In this document: one piece after another, positions 8,735-16,692 of the stretch | How the letters are laid out: each line of letters begins with the position of its first letter | How positions within the stretch are numbered: position 1 is the first letter of the stretch | Assembly: GCA_965267475.1 (NCBI GenBank) | Contig: OZ254079.1 | Coordinates: forward strand, 1,736,001 to 1,800,000 | DNA length: 64,000 bases | Origin: JBCBKU01 sp965267475 | GTDB taxonomy: Bacteria; Pseudomonadota; Alphaproteobacteria; Rhodobacterales; Rhodobacteraceae | Reading direction: 5' to 3' | Program-made: the position numbers and the translations under genes | Notes under the pieces: generated by a model | The model's input: the letters and a program-made list of their open reading frames with translations, nothing else | What the model was told of the DNA's origin: nothing | Databases searched by the model: none

Positions 8735-10027
8735 TCATAGCCCTTCCTCCTGACTGATGTAGCGGAAGAAGAAGAAGGAAAACGCCAGGAGGCAGGCGAA
8801 GATCACCACGGCGACCGCAGCGCCCGCACCGATGTTCGAGATCGCAAAGGCCTGCTCATAGACGTTCACGGTCAGCGTGCGTGTGCCCGCATTGCCGCCG
8901 GTCAGAAGGAAGATGTCGTCGAACTTGTTGAAGGTCCAGATAAAGCGCAAGAGGAACAGGACGGACAGGATCCCCAGAAGCTGCGGCAGGCTCAGATACC
9001 AGAATTTCTGGAAGGGCGAGGCGCCATCCATATCCGCGGCCTCGTACATATCCGTGTCGATCGCCTGCATCCGCGCCAGGATGAACAGGAACGAGAGCGG
9101 GAAGTACCGCCAGATCTCGAACACCGTGACCATGATCAGCGCAAGCGGACGCTGACCGAAGAAATTGATCGCCTCATCCGTTACGCCCATCTGGATCAGA
9201 AGGGCATTGGCCGAGCCCGAGAAGGGGTCGAACAGCGTGACCCAAGTGAAGGCGACGGCGATCACCGGCGCGACATAGGGAAAGAGGTATAGCCCCCGCA
9301 GGATCCCCTGACCCCGAAAGCTCTTGTTCAGGAGCATTGCCGCGAAAAGCCCGACCAGCAATGCGCCAATGGTCCCGAAAACGGTATAGAATATGGTCAC
9401 CCAGAGGACGGACCAGAATTCATCGCCATCGAAGACCTTGGCGAAGTTCTCGCCGGTGAATTCGAAATTTGTCAGGACATTTTCGGCGCGACCGGTTGCG
9501 CTGGGTTCGCTGCCTTCGATGGTCTCTTCCAGGGCGTCCGGATCGGTGTCGAAAGTCACCGGGATCTCGATGGTCTGGCGCCAGCCGCCTTCGACATCGC
9601 CGAAATCACAGAACAGCGCGCGTCCGTCGACCGAGCAGGGCTCGGGCACGGCACCGGCGATCGAGACGCCTTCAGGCAGAGTGTCCGAAATCGTGACGCC
9701 GAGGATGGGCTTGTCCTGGGACGAGTTGCGAAGCCGATAGCGGATTTCGCCCGCATCGCCGGGGTTGGCGGGACGGCCCCGCACATCTTCGCGGACGACC
9801 GTTTCCGGGGCGCGCAGGTCCGCAAGCCCAACAGGTTTTACCGAGACCCAGAAAATCGCCAAAAGCGGGAGGATCACGACCAGCGAAACGCTGATGATCG
9901 TTGGCGCCAGAAGCCCCCAGGCCAGCCGCGCTTCGCGCTTGGCCAAGGCGCCGCGTCCGGTCGGCGGTACGGGCTTTGCCGCAACGCCGCCTTGATCGAT
10001 GTGATCTTCGGCCATCGTACTGGACAT
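8735..10027 (-). CDS. CUT1 sugar ABC transporter permease (MalF/AglF-like) with a DUF11-like periplasmic insert
   Basis: A 430-residue permease partner of the 7432-8646 protein. The first membrane segment is at about 38-62 and the rest resume from about 205, with an EAA-type loop (MYEAADMDGASPFQKFWYLSLP). Between them lies a large hydrophilic loop. Residues about 90-175 of it look like a DUF11-type beta-sandwich (Y-RLRNSS, then SDTLPEGVSIAGAVP, with C131 and C140 able to form a disulphide). MalF has a periplasmic P2 loop at the same place that contacts the binding protein, but not of this fold class by eye. The ATG at 10027 with GGGAGGA upstream is preferred over an in-frame extension. Confidence 0.87.
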   Translation of the reverse strand: MSSTMAEDHIDQGGVAAKPVPPTGRGALAKREARLAWGLLAPTIISVSLVVILPLLAIFWVSVKPVGLADLRAPETVVREDVRGRPANPGDAGEIRYRLRNSSQDKPILGVTISDTLPEGVSIAGAVPEPCSVDGRALFCDFGDVEGGWRQTIEIPVTFDTDPDALEETIEGSEPSATGRAENVLTNFEFTGENFAKVFDGDEFWSVLWVTIFYTVFGTIGALLVGLFAAMLLNKSFRGQGILRGLYLFPYVAPVIAVAFTWVTLFDPFSGSANALLIQMGVTDEAINFFGQRPLALIMVTVFEIWRYFPLSFLFILARMQAIDTDMYEAADMDGASPFQKFWYLSLPQLLGILSVLFLLRFIWTFNKFDDIFLLTGGNAGTRTLTVNVYEQAFAISNIGAGAAVAVVIFACLLAFSFFFFRYISQEEGL

Positions 10028-10120
10028 GTCTGATCCTCCCTTCGGGAACACGGTCTCCGGCCACCCGGATTGGCTCCGGGGTCTCGCCCAAATTCGGGCT
10101 GGCACGGGTGTTCAGGTGTA

Positions 10121-10157
10121 CCCGGGGCGCAGGCGCATGTTTGCAGTGCGCCCCGGG
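10121..10157 (-). other. Hairpin between binding-protein and permease genes
   Basis: Perfect 10-bp arms CCCGGGGCGC (10121-10130) and GCGCCCCGGG (10148-10157), extended by one A-T pair, enclose about 15 bases. It sits 12 bases after the binding-protein stop and lacks a T-run on the transcribed strand. By position it probably stabilises the upstream mRNA or attenuates permease expression, like the hairpin at 233-261. Confidence 0.55.
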
Positions 10158-10169
10158 GGACTAGTGGGC

Positions 10170-11528
10170 TTAGTTGATGCCCGAGAGTTCGGCGTTCATC
10201 GCGGCCACAGCAGCCGCCGCATCGATTTCATCATCGATATACTGACGCACGATCCGGTTGATCGCCTGGCTGTTGATGATCTTGGATGCCAGCGAGAGCT
10301 GGCCTTCCGCAACGCCCCAACGCTTAGCGACGTCCAGGCCGCCGACGATCTCGTCGATCATGGCCTGTTCATATAGATCGCCAAGTGGTGCCTTCCGGTC
10401 GACACCGACCGGCAGCGTGGCCCAGAGATCCTTGAACTTCGTGGGCTCGTCCGACGTGCCCGCACGGACCGGGAACTTGCCTTCGGGTGCGATCGACAGT
10501 GTCTGGCCATAGCCTTCATCCATCGAGAACTTCACGAAGTCCATCGCCGCATCGGTGTCGGCATCCGACGTGATGCCGAAGTAACGGACGTCACCCCAGG
10601 CAGCACCATCGGGATTCGACGGACCCGAGAAGTTGGTCACGATACCGGTGGCCGCAGCCAGATCCCGCGTGGTCGGATCATCGTTGATCGTGGGCGGGGC
10701 GCTGTCGCGCAGACCAGCCAGTTCGTCCAGGATGAACGGCGACCAGATGATCATCGCGGCCTGTCCTGCAAAGTACAGTTCACGCGACTGCTTCCAGAAC
10801 AGCTCACCCGGAGGCGAGGCTTTGGCGATGGCCTTGTAGAAGTCGAGAACCTCGGTCGTTGCGGCCTCATCCAGCGGCGCAAAACCGTCCGAATTCACCG
10901 GCGATACGCCGTTGGCCAGGAAGACATGCTCAAGCACCTGGCTCATGAAGTTCTCGTCGACCTTGGTGGCGGCGACGAACCCGTACATCTCGGGCGGGTT
11001 GTGGAGAGCTTCAATCGCGGCAAGCACGTTGGCATAGGAGGTTGGCGGCTCAAGACCGGCTTCTTCGAACTTGTCCTTCCGGTACACGACCATCTGGGTC
11101 CAGCCATCGACCGGAACCGAGGCTACGCCATCGCCGACGGCTGCCATCGAAATCGCGCCAGAAGCAAAGGTGCCTTCGCCCAATTCCTCGACCACATCCG
11201 TGGCCGCTTCTGTGTCCAAAATGCCGGCTTCGGCCCAGGGCAGGGCATATTGCAGCGTGTGATAGATCACGTCGGGCAGGTCGCCCGCTGCGAATGCTGC
11301 CGTCGCCCGCGTGCCAAGGTCGCTTTCCGAGACCGGGATGACCTCAACTGCTGTGCCTGTGGCGGCTTCGAAGGCCGCAGCCATTTCCTGCTGCTTGGCC
11401 AGACGCTCGGGCTGTTCTTCCGTTGTCCAGAAACGGATATCCGCGCTGACGGATGTCGCTGCCAAGGCAAGGGCCAGCGAGGCACCGGCAAAAAGCCGGG
11501 CTTTCTGGCTGATGGTACGATGGATCAT
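10170..11528 (-). CDS. Extracellular solute-binding protein, CUT1 sugar/glucoside family
   Basis: A 452-residue periplasmic lipid-free binding protein with a clear Sec signal peptide (MIHRTISQ-K-ARLFAGASLALALAA, cleavage near ATSVSA/DIRF). The mature start DIRFWTTEEQPERL and the PVDGWTQMVVYRKDKFEEAGLEPP segment are typical of the MalE/AglE-like SBP family 1. It delivers the solute to the permease pair encoded after it. GGAGGA lies seven bases before the ATG. It follows lacI by 24 bases, so it is probably transcribed from the same operator-controlled promoter. Confidence 0.9.
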   Translation of the reverse strand: MIHRTISQKARLFAGASLALALAATSVSADIRFWTTEEQPERLAKQQEMAAAFEAATGTAVEVIPVSESDLGTRATAAFAAGDLPDVIYHTLQYALPWAEAGILDTEAATDVVEELGEGTFASGAISMAAVGDGVASVPVDGWTQMVVYRKDKFEEAGLEPPTSYANVLAAIEALHNPPEMYGFVAATKVDENFMSQVLEHVFLANGVSPVNSDGFAPLDEAATTEVLDFYKAIAKASPPGELFWKQSRELYFAGQAAMIIWSPFILDELAGLRDSAPPTINDDPTTRDLAAATGIVTNFSGPSNPDGAAWGDVRYFGITSDADTDAAMDFVKFSMDEGYGQTLSIAPEGKFPVRAGTSDEPTKFKDLWATLPVGVDRKAPLGDLYEQAMIDEIVGGLDVAKRWGVAEGQLSLASKIINSQAINRIVRQYIDDEIDAAAAVAAMNAELSGIN

Positions 11529-11551
11529 TTTGGTTCCTCCCTAAGTCGATC

Positions 11552-12670
11552 TCATCTTTGGGCCCGCATGCGCCGAGCAAGCGCATCGGACGACAGGATA
11601 CAGGGCCCGTGAGAGCCCCGATCTTCGAACCTGGCCGGGGACAACCGGCGCAAGTCTTCCGGCGCCGCACCGCGGATCCGGGCAATCAGTAGTCGGGTCA
11701 GTTCGCCACCCGCATGACGGTTGTCGACCGAGAAGGTCGACAGGGCGGGTGCCATCAATTCGGTTTCCGGCAACCCGTCATAAGAGATGACCGACAGTTC
11801 CCGTCCGATGATCAGGCCCCGGTCGCGGGCCGCGTCATAGGCGCCAAAGGCCGCCTGATCCATCGCCGCGACGATGGCGGTGGGCGGGCTGTCCAACGCC
11901 AAGAGCTTGGCGGTTGCATCGGCCCCCTCGGACCTGTTCATCGCGGGTCCGGCCATCAGGTCGGCATCGAAAGGAAGACCTGCCGCTTCAAGCCCCGCGC
12001 GGTATCCGGCGACCCTGAGACCGCTATAGGTGTATTGGGCATCGGACCCGACAAAGCCGATACGTTCGTGGCCGAGCCCTGCGAGGCGCAGGACGGCGTC
12101 CTTCATCGCGTCTTCGCTGGCGATATCGAACCACGCGCAACCCGTCGCGTCGCGGGTCCGCCCGAACATGACGAACGGAACGCCCGCTTCACGCAGAAAC
12201 TGCGCGCGGGCATCATCGAGATAGGTACGGGGCAGGATGAAGCCATCCGCCTTCTGTTCATCCACCAGCCGCGCAAGCGTTGCCAGCGTGTCTTCCTCGG
12301 ACGAAGCGGTGGCCACCGTCATCGTCCAGTTTTCGTCGCTGGCGGCTTGCGACAGTCCGGCGAGAAAATCCGCAAGGAAAGGCCGGTGCCCGTCATGTTC
12401 GTTGATCTGCAAGACCAGCCCTATGGACCGAACACGGCCAGTGCGGATCGCTTGGGCATGGCTGAGCGGGCGATATCCCATCCGATCTGCGGCACGCTTC
12501 ACGCGTTGGCGGGTGCTGTCCGAAATATCCGGATAGCCGTTCAGCGCGCGCGACACGGTGCCTTTGGCGAGGCCCAATTCGTCCGCCAGGTCGTTGATTG
12601 TCACGCGGCGCGCTTGGCGTCTTGTTCCGTCCAGCTGCAACCCGTGACGTGCTTGCAGATTCGCTCCCAT
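11552..12670 (-). CDS. LacI-family transcriptional regulator of the glucoside transport operon
   Basis: A 372-residue repressor with an N-terminal LacI helix-turn-helix (TINDLADELGLAKGTVSRALNG, about 24-45) and hinge RMGYRPLSHAQAIR, followed by a periplasmic-binding-protein-like effector domain. The first gene of the operon, it probably senses the imported solute. An upstream in-frame TTG at 12706 would put the operator inside the coding region; the ATG at 12670 leaves the 16-bp palindrome at 12688-12703 just upstream, so ATG is chosen even though no strong ribosome-binding site is visible. The HTH starts rather late (residue about 24), so a later start is possible. Confidence 0.87.
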   Translation of the reverse strand: MGANLQARHGLQLDGTRRQARRVTINDLADELGLAKGTVSRALNGYPDISDSTRQRVKRAADRMGYRPLSHAQAIRTGRVRSIGLVLQINEHDGHRPFLADFLAGLSQAASDENWTMTVATASSEEDTLATLARLVDEQKADGFILPRTYLDDARAQFLREAGVPFVMFGRTRDATGCAWFDIASEDAMKDAVLRLAGLGHERIGFVGSDAQYTYSGLRVAGYRAGLEAAGLPFDADLMAGPAMNRSEGADATAKLLALDSPPTAIVAAMDQAAFGAYDAARDRGLIIGRELSVISYDGLPETELMAPALSTFSVDNRHAGGELTRLLIARIRGAAPEDLRRLSPARFEDRGSHGPCILSSDALARRMRAQR

Positions 12671-12687
12671 GAATTGATTCGTGGCTT

Positions 12688-12703
12688 CCGAAACCGGTTT
12701 CGG
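12688..12703. promoter_or_regulatory. Perfect 16-bp palindrome, probable LacI-family operator
   Basis: CCGAAACCGGTTTCGG reads identically on both strands. The AAACCGGTTT core with a central CG is the classic shape of LacI-family operators. It lies 17 bases before the lacI ATG and 23 bases past the end of the preceding gene, so repressor binding would control the whole lacI-to-ATPase operon, including its own gene. Confidence 0.75.
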
Positions 12704-12726
12704 CAAGGGGTTTTGTGGGAAACTTC

Positions 12727-13560
12727 TCAGGCGGCGGGTCTTAGCCCTAGGATTTTGCGGGCCTCGGACACGGTCGCGACCGGGCGTTCGTGCTTGTCAC
12801 ACAAGGCCACCGCGCGCTTGACCAGCGCCGCGTTTGACGGCGCAAGCGTTTCCCGGTCAATCCGGATATTGTCTTCCAATCCGGTGCGTGTGTGGCCGCC
12901 CGCAGCGATGCACCATTCGTTGACTTCAAGCTGGTGTCGACCGATTCCAGCGGCGCACCACTCGGCATCCGGCGCCAGGCGTTTGACGGTCTCGATATAG
13001 AAATCGAAGGTGGGCCGATCGACCGGCATCGCATTCTTCACACCCATCACGAATTGCACGTAAAGCGGGCCGGGGATCCGTCCGTCCCGGCCCATTGCCG
13101 CTGCCTGATGGATGTGGCTGAGGTCGAAGGCCTCGATTTCCGGCTTCACCGAATAGGTCCGCATTTCGCTGGCGAGCCAGTCCACCAGATCGGGCGGGTT
13201 CTCATAGACCCGCGTCGGAAAGTTGTTCGAGCCGACGGACAGGGATGCCATATCGGGTCTAAGGGGCAACATGCCGCCGCGCGCCTGGCCCGCGCCCGAC
13301 CGTCCGCCGGTCGACAGTTGTACGATCATGCCCGGGCAATGCTTTTCGACGCCTTCCTTGAGGCGCGCGAATTTCTCCGGGTCCGAAGTTGTTGTGCCAT
13401 CATCATTCCGCACATGGGCGTGGCAGATTGTGGCCCCGGCCTCGAACGCTTCCTGCGTGGACTCGATTTGCTCAGACACCGTGATCGGCACGGCCGGGTT
13501 ATCAGATTTCTGAGGAACCGACCCGGTGATGGCAACGCAGATGATGCAAGGTTTGGTCAT
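12727..13560 (-). CDS. BKACE family (DUF849) beta-keto acid cleavage enzyme
   Basis: A 277-residue TIM-barrel enzyme. The family condenses a beta-keto acid with acetyl-CoA and cleaves it to acetoacetate plus a new acyl-CoA; Kce in lysine fermentation is the founding member. N-terminal PCIICVAITGS, the metal-ligand HAHVRND motif near 45-51, QLSTGGRSG and the NEWCIAAGGHTRTGLEDNI stretch near the C-terminus identify it. The frame is open 50 codons further upstream, but the ATG at 13560 gives the usual family start. No obvious substrate-specific partner is adjacent, so the keto acid is unknown. Confidence 0.88.
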   Translation of the reverse strand: MTKPCIICVAITGSVPQKSDNPAVPITVSEQIESTQEAFEAGATICHAHVRNDDGTTTSDPEKFARLKEGVEKHCPGMIVQLSTGGRSGAGQARGGMLPLRPDMASLSVGSNNFPTRVYENPPDLVDWLASEMRTYSVKPEIEAFDLSHIHQAAAMGRDGRIPGPLYVQFVMGVKNAMPVDRPTFDFYIETVKRLAPDAEWCAAGIGRHQLEVNEWCIAAGGHTRTGLEDNIRIDRETLAPSNAALVKRAVALCDKHERPVATVSEARKILGLRPAA

Positions 13561-13916
13561 GACGCTGTCTTTCCCGTTGGCGGCAAGAGCACAAGTTGCA
13601 CGCCAGTGGTCGGACGGGTATTCGTCCCTTCCGAGTGCCACCGGCCCGACAAGACTAGTCGCGCGCAAATCGGGCCGCAACGGCAACGCGGGGCGGCGGA
13701 CGCGTAGCATTTTGACGTCGTGGCCCCGTGAGTTGGCGGTCCGTCCGTGCGCGAAGGGGTAGGCCCGGTGTAGGGAACTGATCCGCTCTGCCGAAAAGTT
13801 GGCCGGGGACCGATGCTATCTGGTCGACAATGCACGGGCTCGGGGCTAGGGTGCGCGCGCGGAAACGGGGCCCGAGACGCCCCGGCGACTGGGCGGAAGA
13901 GGCGCCGGATCTGAGC
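13561..13916. other. Gene-free divergent intergenic region
   Basis: These 356 bases separate the divergent BKACE and glycosyltransferase genes. No convincing ORF, RNA gene, strong palindrome or clear -35/-10 pair was found by eye; several overlapping open frames here are not protein-like. It presumably holds the promoters of both neighbours. Confidence 0.5.
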
Positions 13917-14678
13917 ATGACTACCCCGGCCTTTGCCATTGTAATTCCAATGAAAAACGAGGCGGACAGCGTCCAGCCCTTGTTGGACGGATGCGTGGCA
14001 GCGGCGGACCCTCTGGGTCCGTTTGAGATCTGGGTGACCGACGATGCCTCGACCGATGACACGCCCGAACGACTGCGCGCCTATCAGGCAGAGCATCCGG
14101 ATGTGGCGCTGAACGTCCTGACCCATGCCGCATCGGCCGGACAATCGGCAGCGGTCCACAATGCGGTCCGGGCGGCCTCGGCCCCGGTTGTTGTGACGCT
14201 CGACGGTGACGGTCAGAACCCGCCTGATCAGATCCCGCTGCTTCTGGAACCGCTTCTTGGCGGGGCGGCTGATCCGGGTTTGGGTCTTGTGGCCGGTCAA
14301 AGGGCGAAGCGTAACGACAGTATGTCGAAGCGGTTGGCGTCGCGCTTTGCAAACGCTTTGCGAAGCTGGCTTTTGAAAGACGGGACGCGCGACACGGGCT
14401 GCGGGTTGAAGGCGTTCCGGCGCGATCCCTTCCTTGCGCTACCGTTCTTCAACCACATGCATCGGTATCTGCCGGCGTTGTTCCAGCGGGACGGCTGGCG
14501 GGTTGCCCATGTCGATGTCCGACATGAAGAGCGCGCCGCAGGCCGTTCAAAATACACGAATTTCGGGCGTGCAATCGTTGGGATCAGTGACCTGATGGGC
14601 GTGGCCTGGCTGATCCGGCGTCGCAAAACCGTGCTGCCCAGTGAGGCCGTCGAAACGCGGCAGGGATCGGACAGATGA
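13917..14678 (+). CDS. GT2 family glycosyltransferase (polyisoprenyl-phosphate type)
   Basis: A 253-residue family 2 glycosyltransferase of the DPM1/ArnC group, which transfers a sugar from a nucleotide donor to a polyprenyl phosphate at the cytoplasmic face. Seen: the start AFAIVIPMKNEADSV, the first Asp pair in WVTDDASTDDT, the metal-binding LDGDGQNPP, and the group's GCGLKAFRRDPF and GRSKYTN segments. No membrane helices follow, unlike ArnC. The ATG at 13917 is chosen because upstream codons are arginine-rich non-family sequence. Overlaps the next gene by four bases. Confidence 0.88.
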   Translation: MTTPAFAIVIPMKNEADSVQPLLDGCVAAADPLGPFEIWVTDDASTDDTPERLRAYQAEHPDVALNVLTHAASAGQSAAVHNAVRAASAPVVVTLDGDGQNPPDQIPLLLEPLLGGAADPGLGLVAGQRAKRNDSMSKRLASRFANALRSWLLKDGTRDTGCGLKAFRRDPFLALPFFNHMHRYLPALFQRDGWRVAHVDVRHEERAAGRSKYTNFGRAIVGISDLMGVAWLIRRRKTVLPSEAVETRQGSDR

Positions 14679-15004
14679 GCGAGGCGGTCTTCACCTTTCT
14701 GGCCATCGACACCTGGACCGAGTTCTGGTGGGTCGTCCTTGGGCTGACCGCGCAGCTGGCCTTCACGGCCCGGTTTCTCGTGCAATGGATCGCATCTGAA
14801 CGCGCGGGCGAAAGCTATGTCCCGGTGGCCTTCTGGTGGCTGTCGATTGTTGGCGGCGCCATGCTTTTGGCTTACGCGGTTTACCGCTGGGACATCGTTT
14901 TCATGTTAGGGCAGGCCATGGGGTTGATCGTCTATGTCCGGAACCTGATGTTGATCCGCAAGAAATCGCGGGCCGATGGTCCGCCTGCATCCTCGGCCCG
15001 CTGA
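14675..15004 (+). CDS. Lipid-A-disaccharide synthase N-terminal-like (LAB_N) membrane protein
   Basis: A 109-residue integral membrane protein with about three helices (18-38, 49-68, 72-92). The pattern FTARFLVQWIASERAGESYVP followed by FWWLSIVGGAMLLAYA is the LAB_N domain. It often sits beside GT2 and GT83 genes and may help in flipping or handling lipid-linked sugars; the molecular role is not settled. ATGA overlap with the GT2 gene and TGATG overlap with the next show strict co-translation. Confidence 0.85.
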   Translation: MSEAVFTFLAIDTWTEFWWVVLGLTAQLAFTARFLVQWIASERAGESYVPVAFWWLSIVGGAMLLAYAVYRWDIVFMLGQAMGLIVYVRNLMLIRKKSRADGPPASSAR

Positions 15005-16692
15005 TGGACGAACCGCACCCGATTGAACCGATCAGCCTGCGCCGCAGCATCATCTGGGCGCTGCTTTTGGCCGTGGCTGTCTTCAGCTTTGCGGTTGGGC
15101 TGTTTTCGATGCCCGTGACTGACCGGGACGAGGCGCGGTTCGCTCAGGCCAGCCGTCAGATGGCGGTCACAGGTGACTTCATCGATATCCGCTTGCAGAC
15201 CGAGGTTCGGTACAAGAAGCCGGTTGGCATCTATTGGGCGCAGGCAGCCGCCCTGCGCGCCTTTGGGATTGGCGAATTAAGCCCGATCTGGGTGCATCGT
15301 CTTCCGTCGCAGATCGCCGCCGTCTTGTCCGTGCTTTTGATCGGCTGGGCCGGGCGACCGCTGGTCGGGGCGCGACCGGCGCTTTTGGCAGGCGCGATGC
15401 TTGCGACGATGTTCCTTCTGCATACAGAGGCGCGGATCGCGAAGACCGATGCGGCGCTTCTGGCGGCTTCGCTTGTCGCAATGGGGGCGCTGGCCCGAGC
15501 CTGGATGGATGAGGTCCGAGGCTGGACGGTGCCCCTGATCTTCTGGACGGCCATTGCTGCGGGTCTGTTGATCAAGGGTCCGGTGATCCTGGCCCCTGTG
15601 GGTGGGACCGTCCTTTGGATCGCCGTCTTCCGGCGCGAGATTTCTTGGCTGGCCGATCTGAAACCGGTTCATGGGATCATCTGGACGGTCCTTCTGTCGG
15701 CCCCCTGGTTTGTCGCGATCACGCTGCAAAGCGGGTGGGACTTCTGGAATGAAAGCTTCCTGAATGACTTCGCGGGAAAACTCGCCACCGGACAGGAACA
15801 GCACGGGGCCCCGCCCGGATCCCACGCGGCGTTCTTTCTGCTGATGTTCTGGCCGTGGACGGTCTTCGTGCCGATGGCCGTGGCCCTGGCCTGGCACGCC
15901 CGCAAGAACGACGCGACGACATTCCTTGTGGGCTGGATCGTGCCGTTCTGGATCGTGCTTGAGATTGTGGCCACCAAGCTTCCCCATTATCCGCTGCCGA
16001 TCTATCCGGCGATCATTCTTCTGTGTTCGGCGGCGATCCTGCGCCGCTCGCATGAGGAACGCCCGTTTCGGGGGATCGCCTTTTGGCTGGGCGACATCCT
16101 GTGGCTGATCGGATTGGCGGCGATGGTCTATCTTCTCGTCGGTTTGCCCCGCACCGTTGGGGCAGAAGGTCTGCCGCTTGTCACGACCCTTGGAACGGCG
16201 GCGATGGTGATCCTTGCGCTCGGCACTGGCGCCTTCGTCTGGCAGCAGCGCTTTGCCCCAGCGATCTTTGGCGTTGCGATCACCGGCCTTGTGGGGATCT
16301 GGACCTTTTTCGGCAACGCACATCAGGCCCTTTCGCCGGCCTGGATCTCGGACCGGATGGCGGCGGCGCTTCAACCCTTGGCCTGCCTTGAGCGGCCCTA
16401 TGCCGTCGCCGGAAACATGGAACCGAGCACGATTTTCATGCTTGGGACCGATACGGTTCTGACAGACGGGGACGGCGCGCTGGCCTATCTGGCCGCGGGC
16501 GACAATCGCGCCGCCTGGATCAGCAACCAGGCCCTTGCGGGTTCGGCGCAGGCGCCCGAACCCGATCCGGGCATCGAAGGCGTGACCCAGGTGAGCGGCT
16601 TCAACTATAACGGCGGCGGGCCCCGGCAGATGCGGCTTTATGTCTCGCCCGGCGTGCCGGCCGGGCCCGAGCCATGCGCCGAGACCCAGTGA
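15004..16692 (+). CDS. GT83/GT39 (ArnT-like) membrane glycosyltransferase
   Basis: A 562-residue protein with around ten membrane segments. Lipid-phosphate-sugar-dependent transferases of this kind act on the periplasmic face and add a sugar to lipid A or another surface acceptor. The first periplasmic loop carries MPVTDRDEARFAQASRQM (DE acidic pair) and KKPVGIYW, as in ArnT. The ATG at 15004 overlaps the LAB_N stop (TGATG). The open frame extends back to 14836 only as a shadow. Donor probably comes from the GT2 gene; acceptor unknown. Confidence 0.85.
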   Translation: MDEPHPIEPISLRRSIIWALLLAVAVFSFAVGLFSMPVTDRDEARFAQASRQMAVTGDFIDIRLQTEVRYKKPVGIYWAQAAALRAFGIGELSPIWVHRLPSQIAAVLSVLLIGWAGRPLVGARPALLAGAMLATMFLLHTEARIAKTDAALLAASLVAMGALARAWMDEVRGWTVPLIFWTAIAAGLLIKGPVILAPVGGTVLWIAVFRREISWLADLKPVHGIIWTVLLSAPWFVAITLQSGWDFWNESFLNDFAGKLATGQEQHGAPPGSHAAFFLLMFWPWTVFVPMAVALAWHARKNDATTFLVGWIVPFWIVLEIVATKLPHYPLPIYPAIILLCSAAILRRSHEERPFRGIAFWLGDILWLIGLAAMVYLLVGLPRTVGAEGLPLVTTLGTAAMVILALGTGAFVWQQRFAPAIFGVAITGLVGIWTFFGNAHQALSPAWISDRMAAALQPLACLERPYAVAGNMEPSTIFMLGTDTVLTDGDGALAYLAAGDNRAAWISNQALAGSAQAPEPDPGIEGVTQVSGFNYNGGGPRQMRLYVSPGVPAGPEPCAETQ

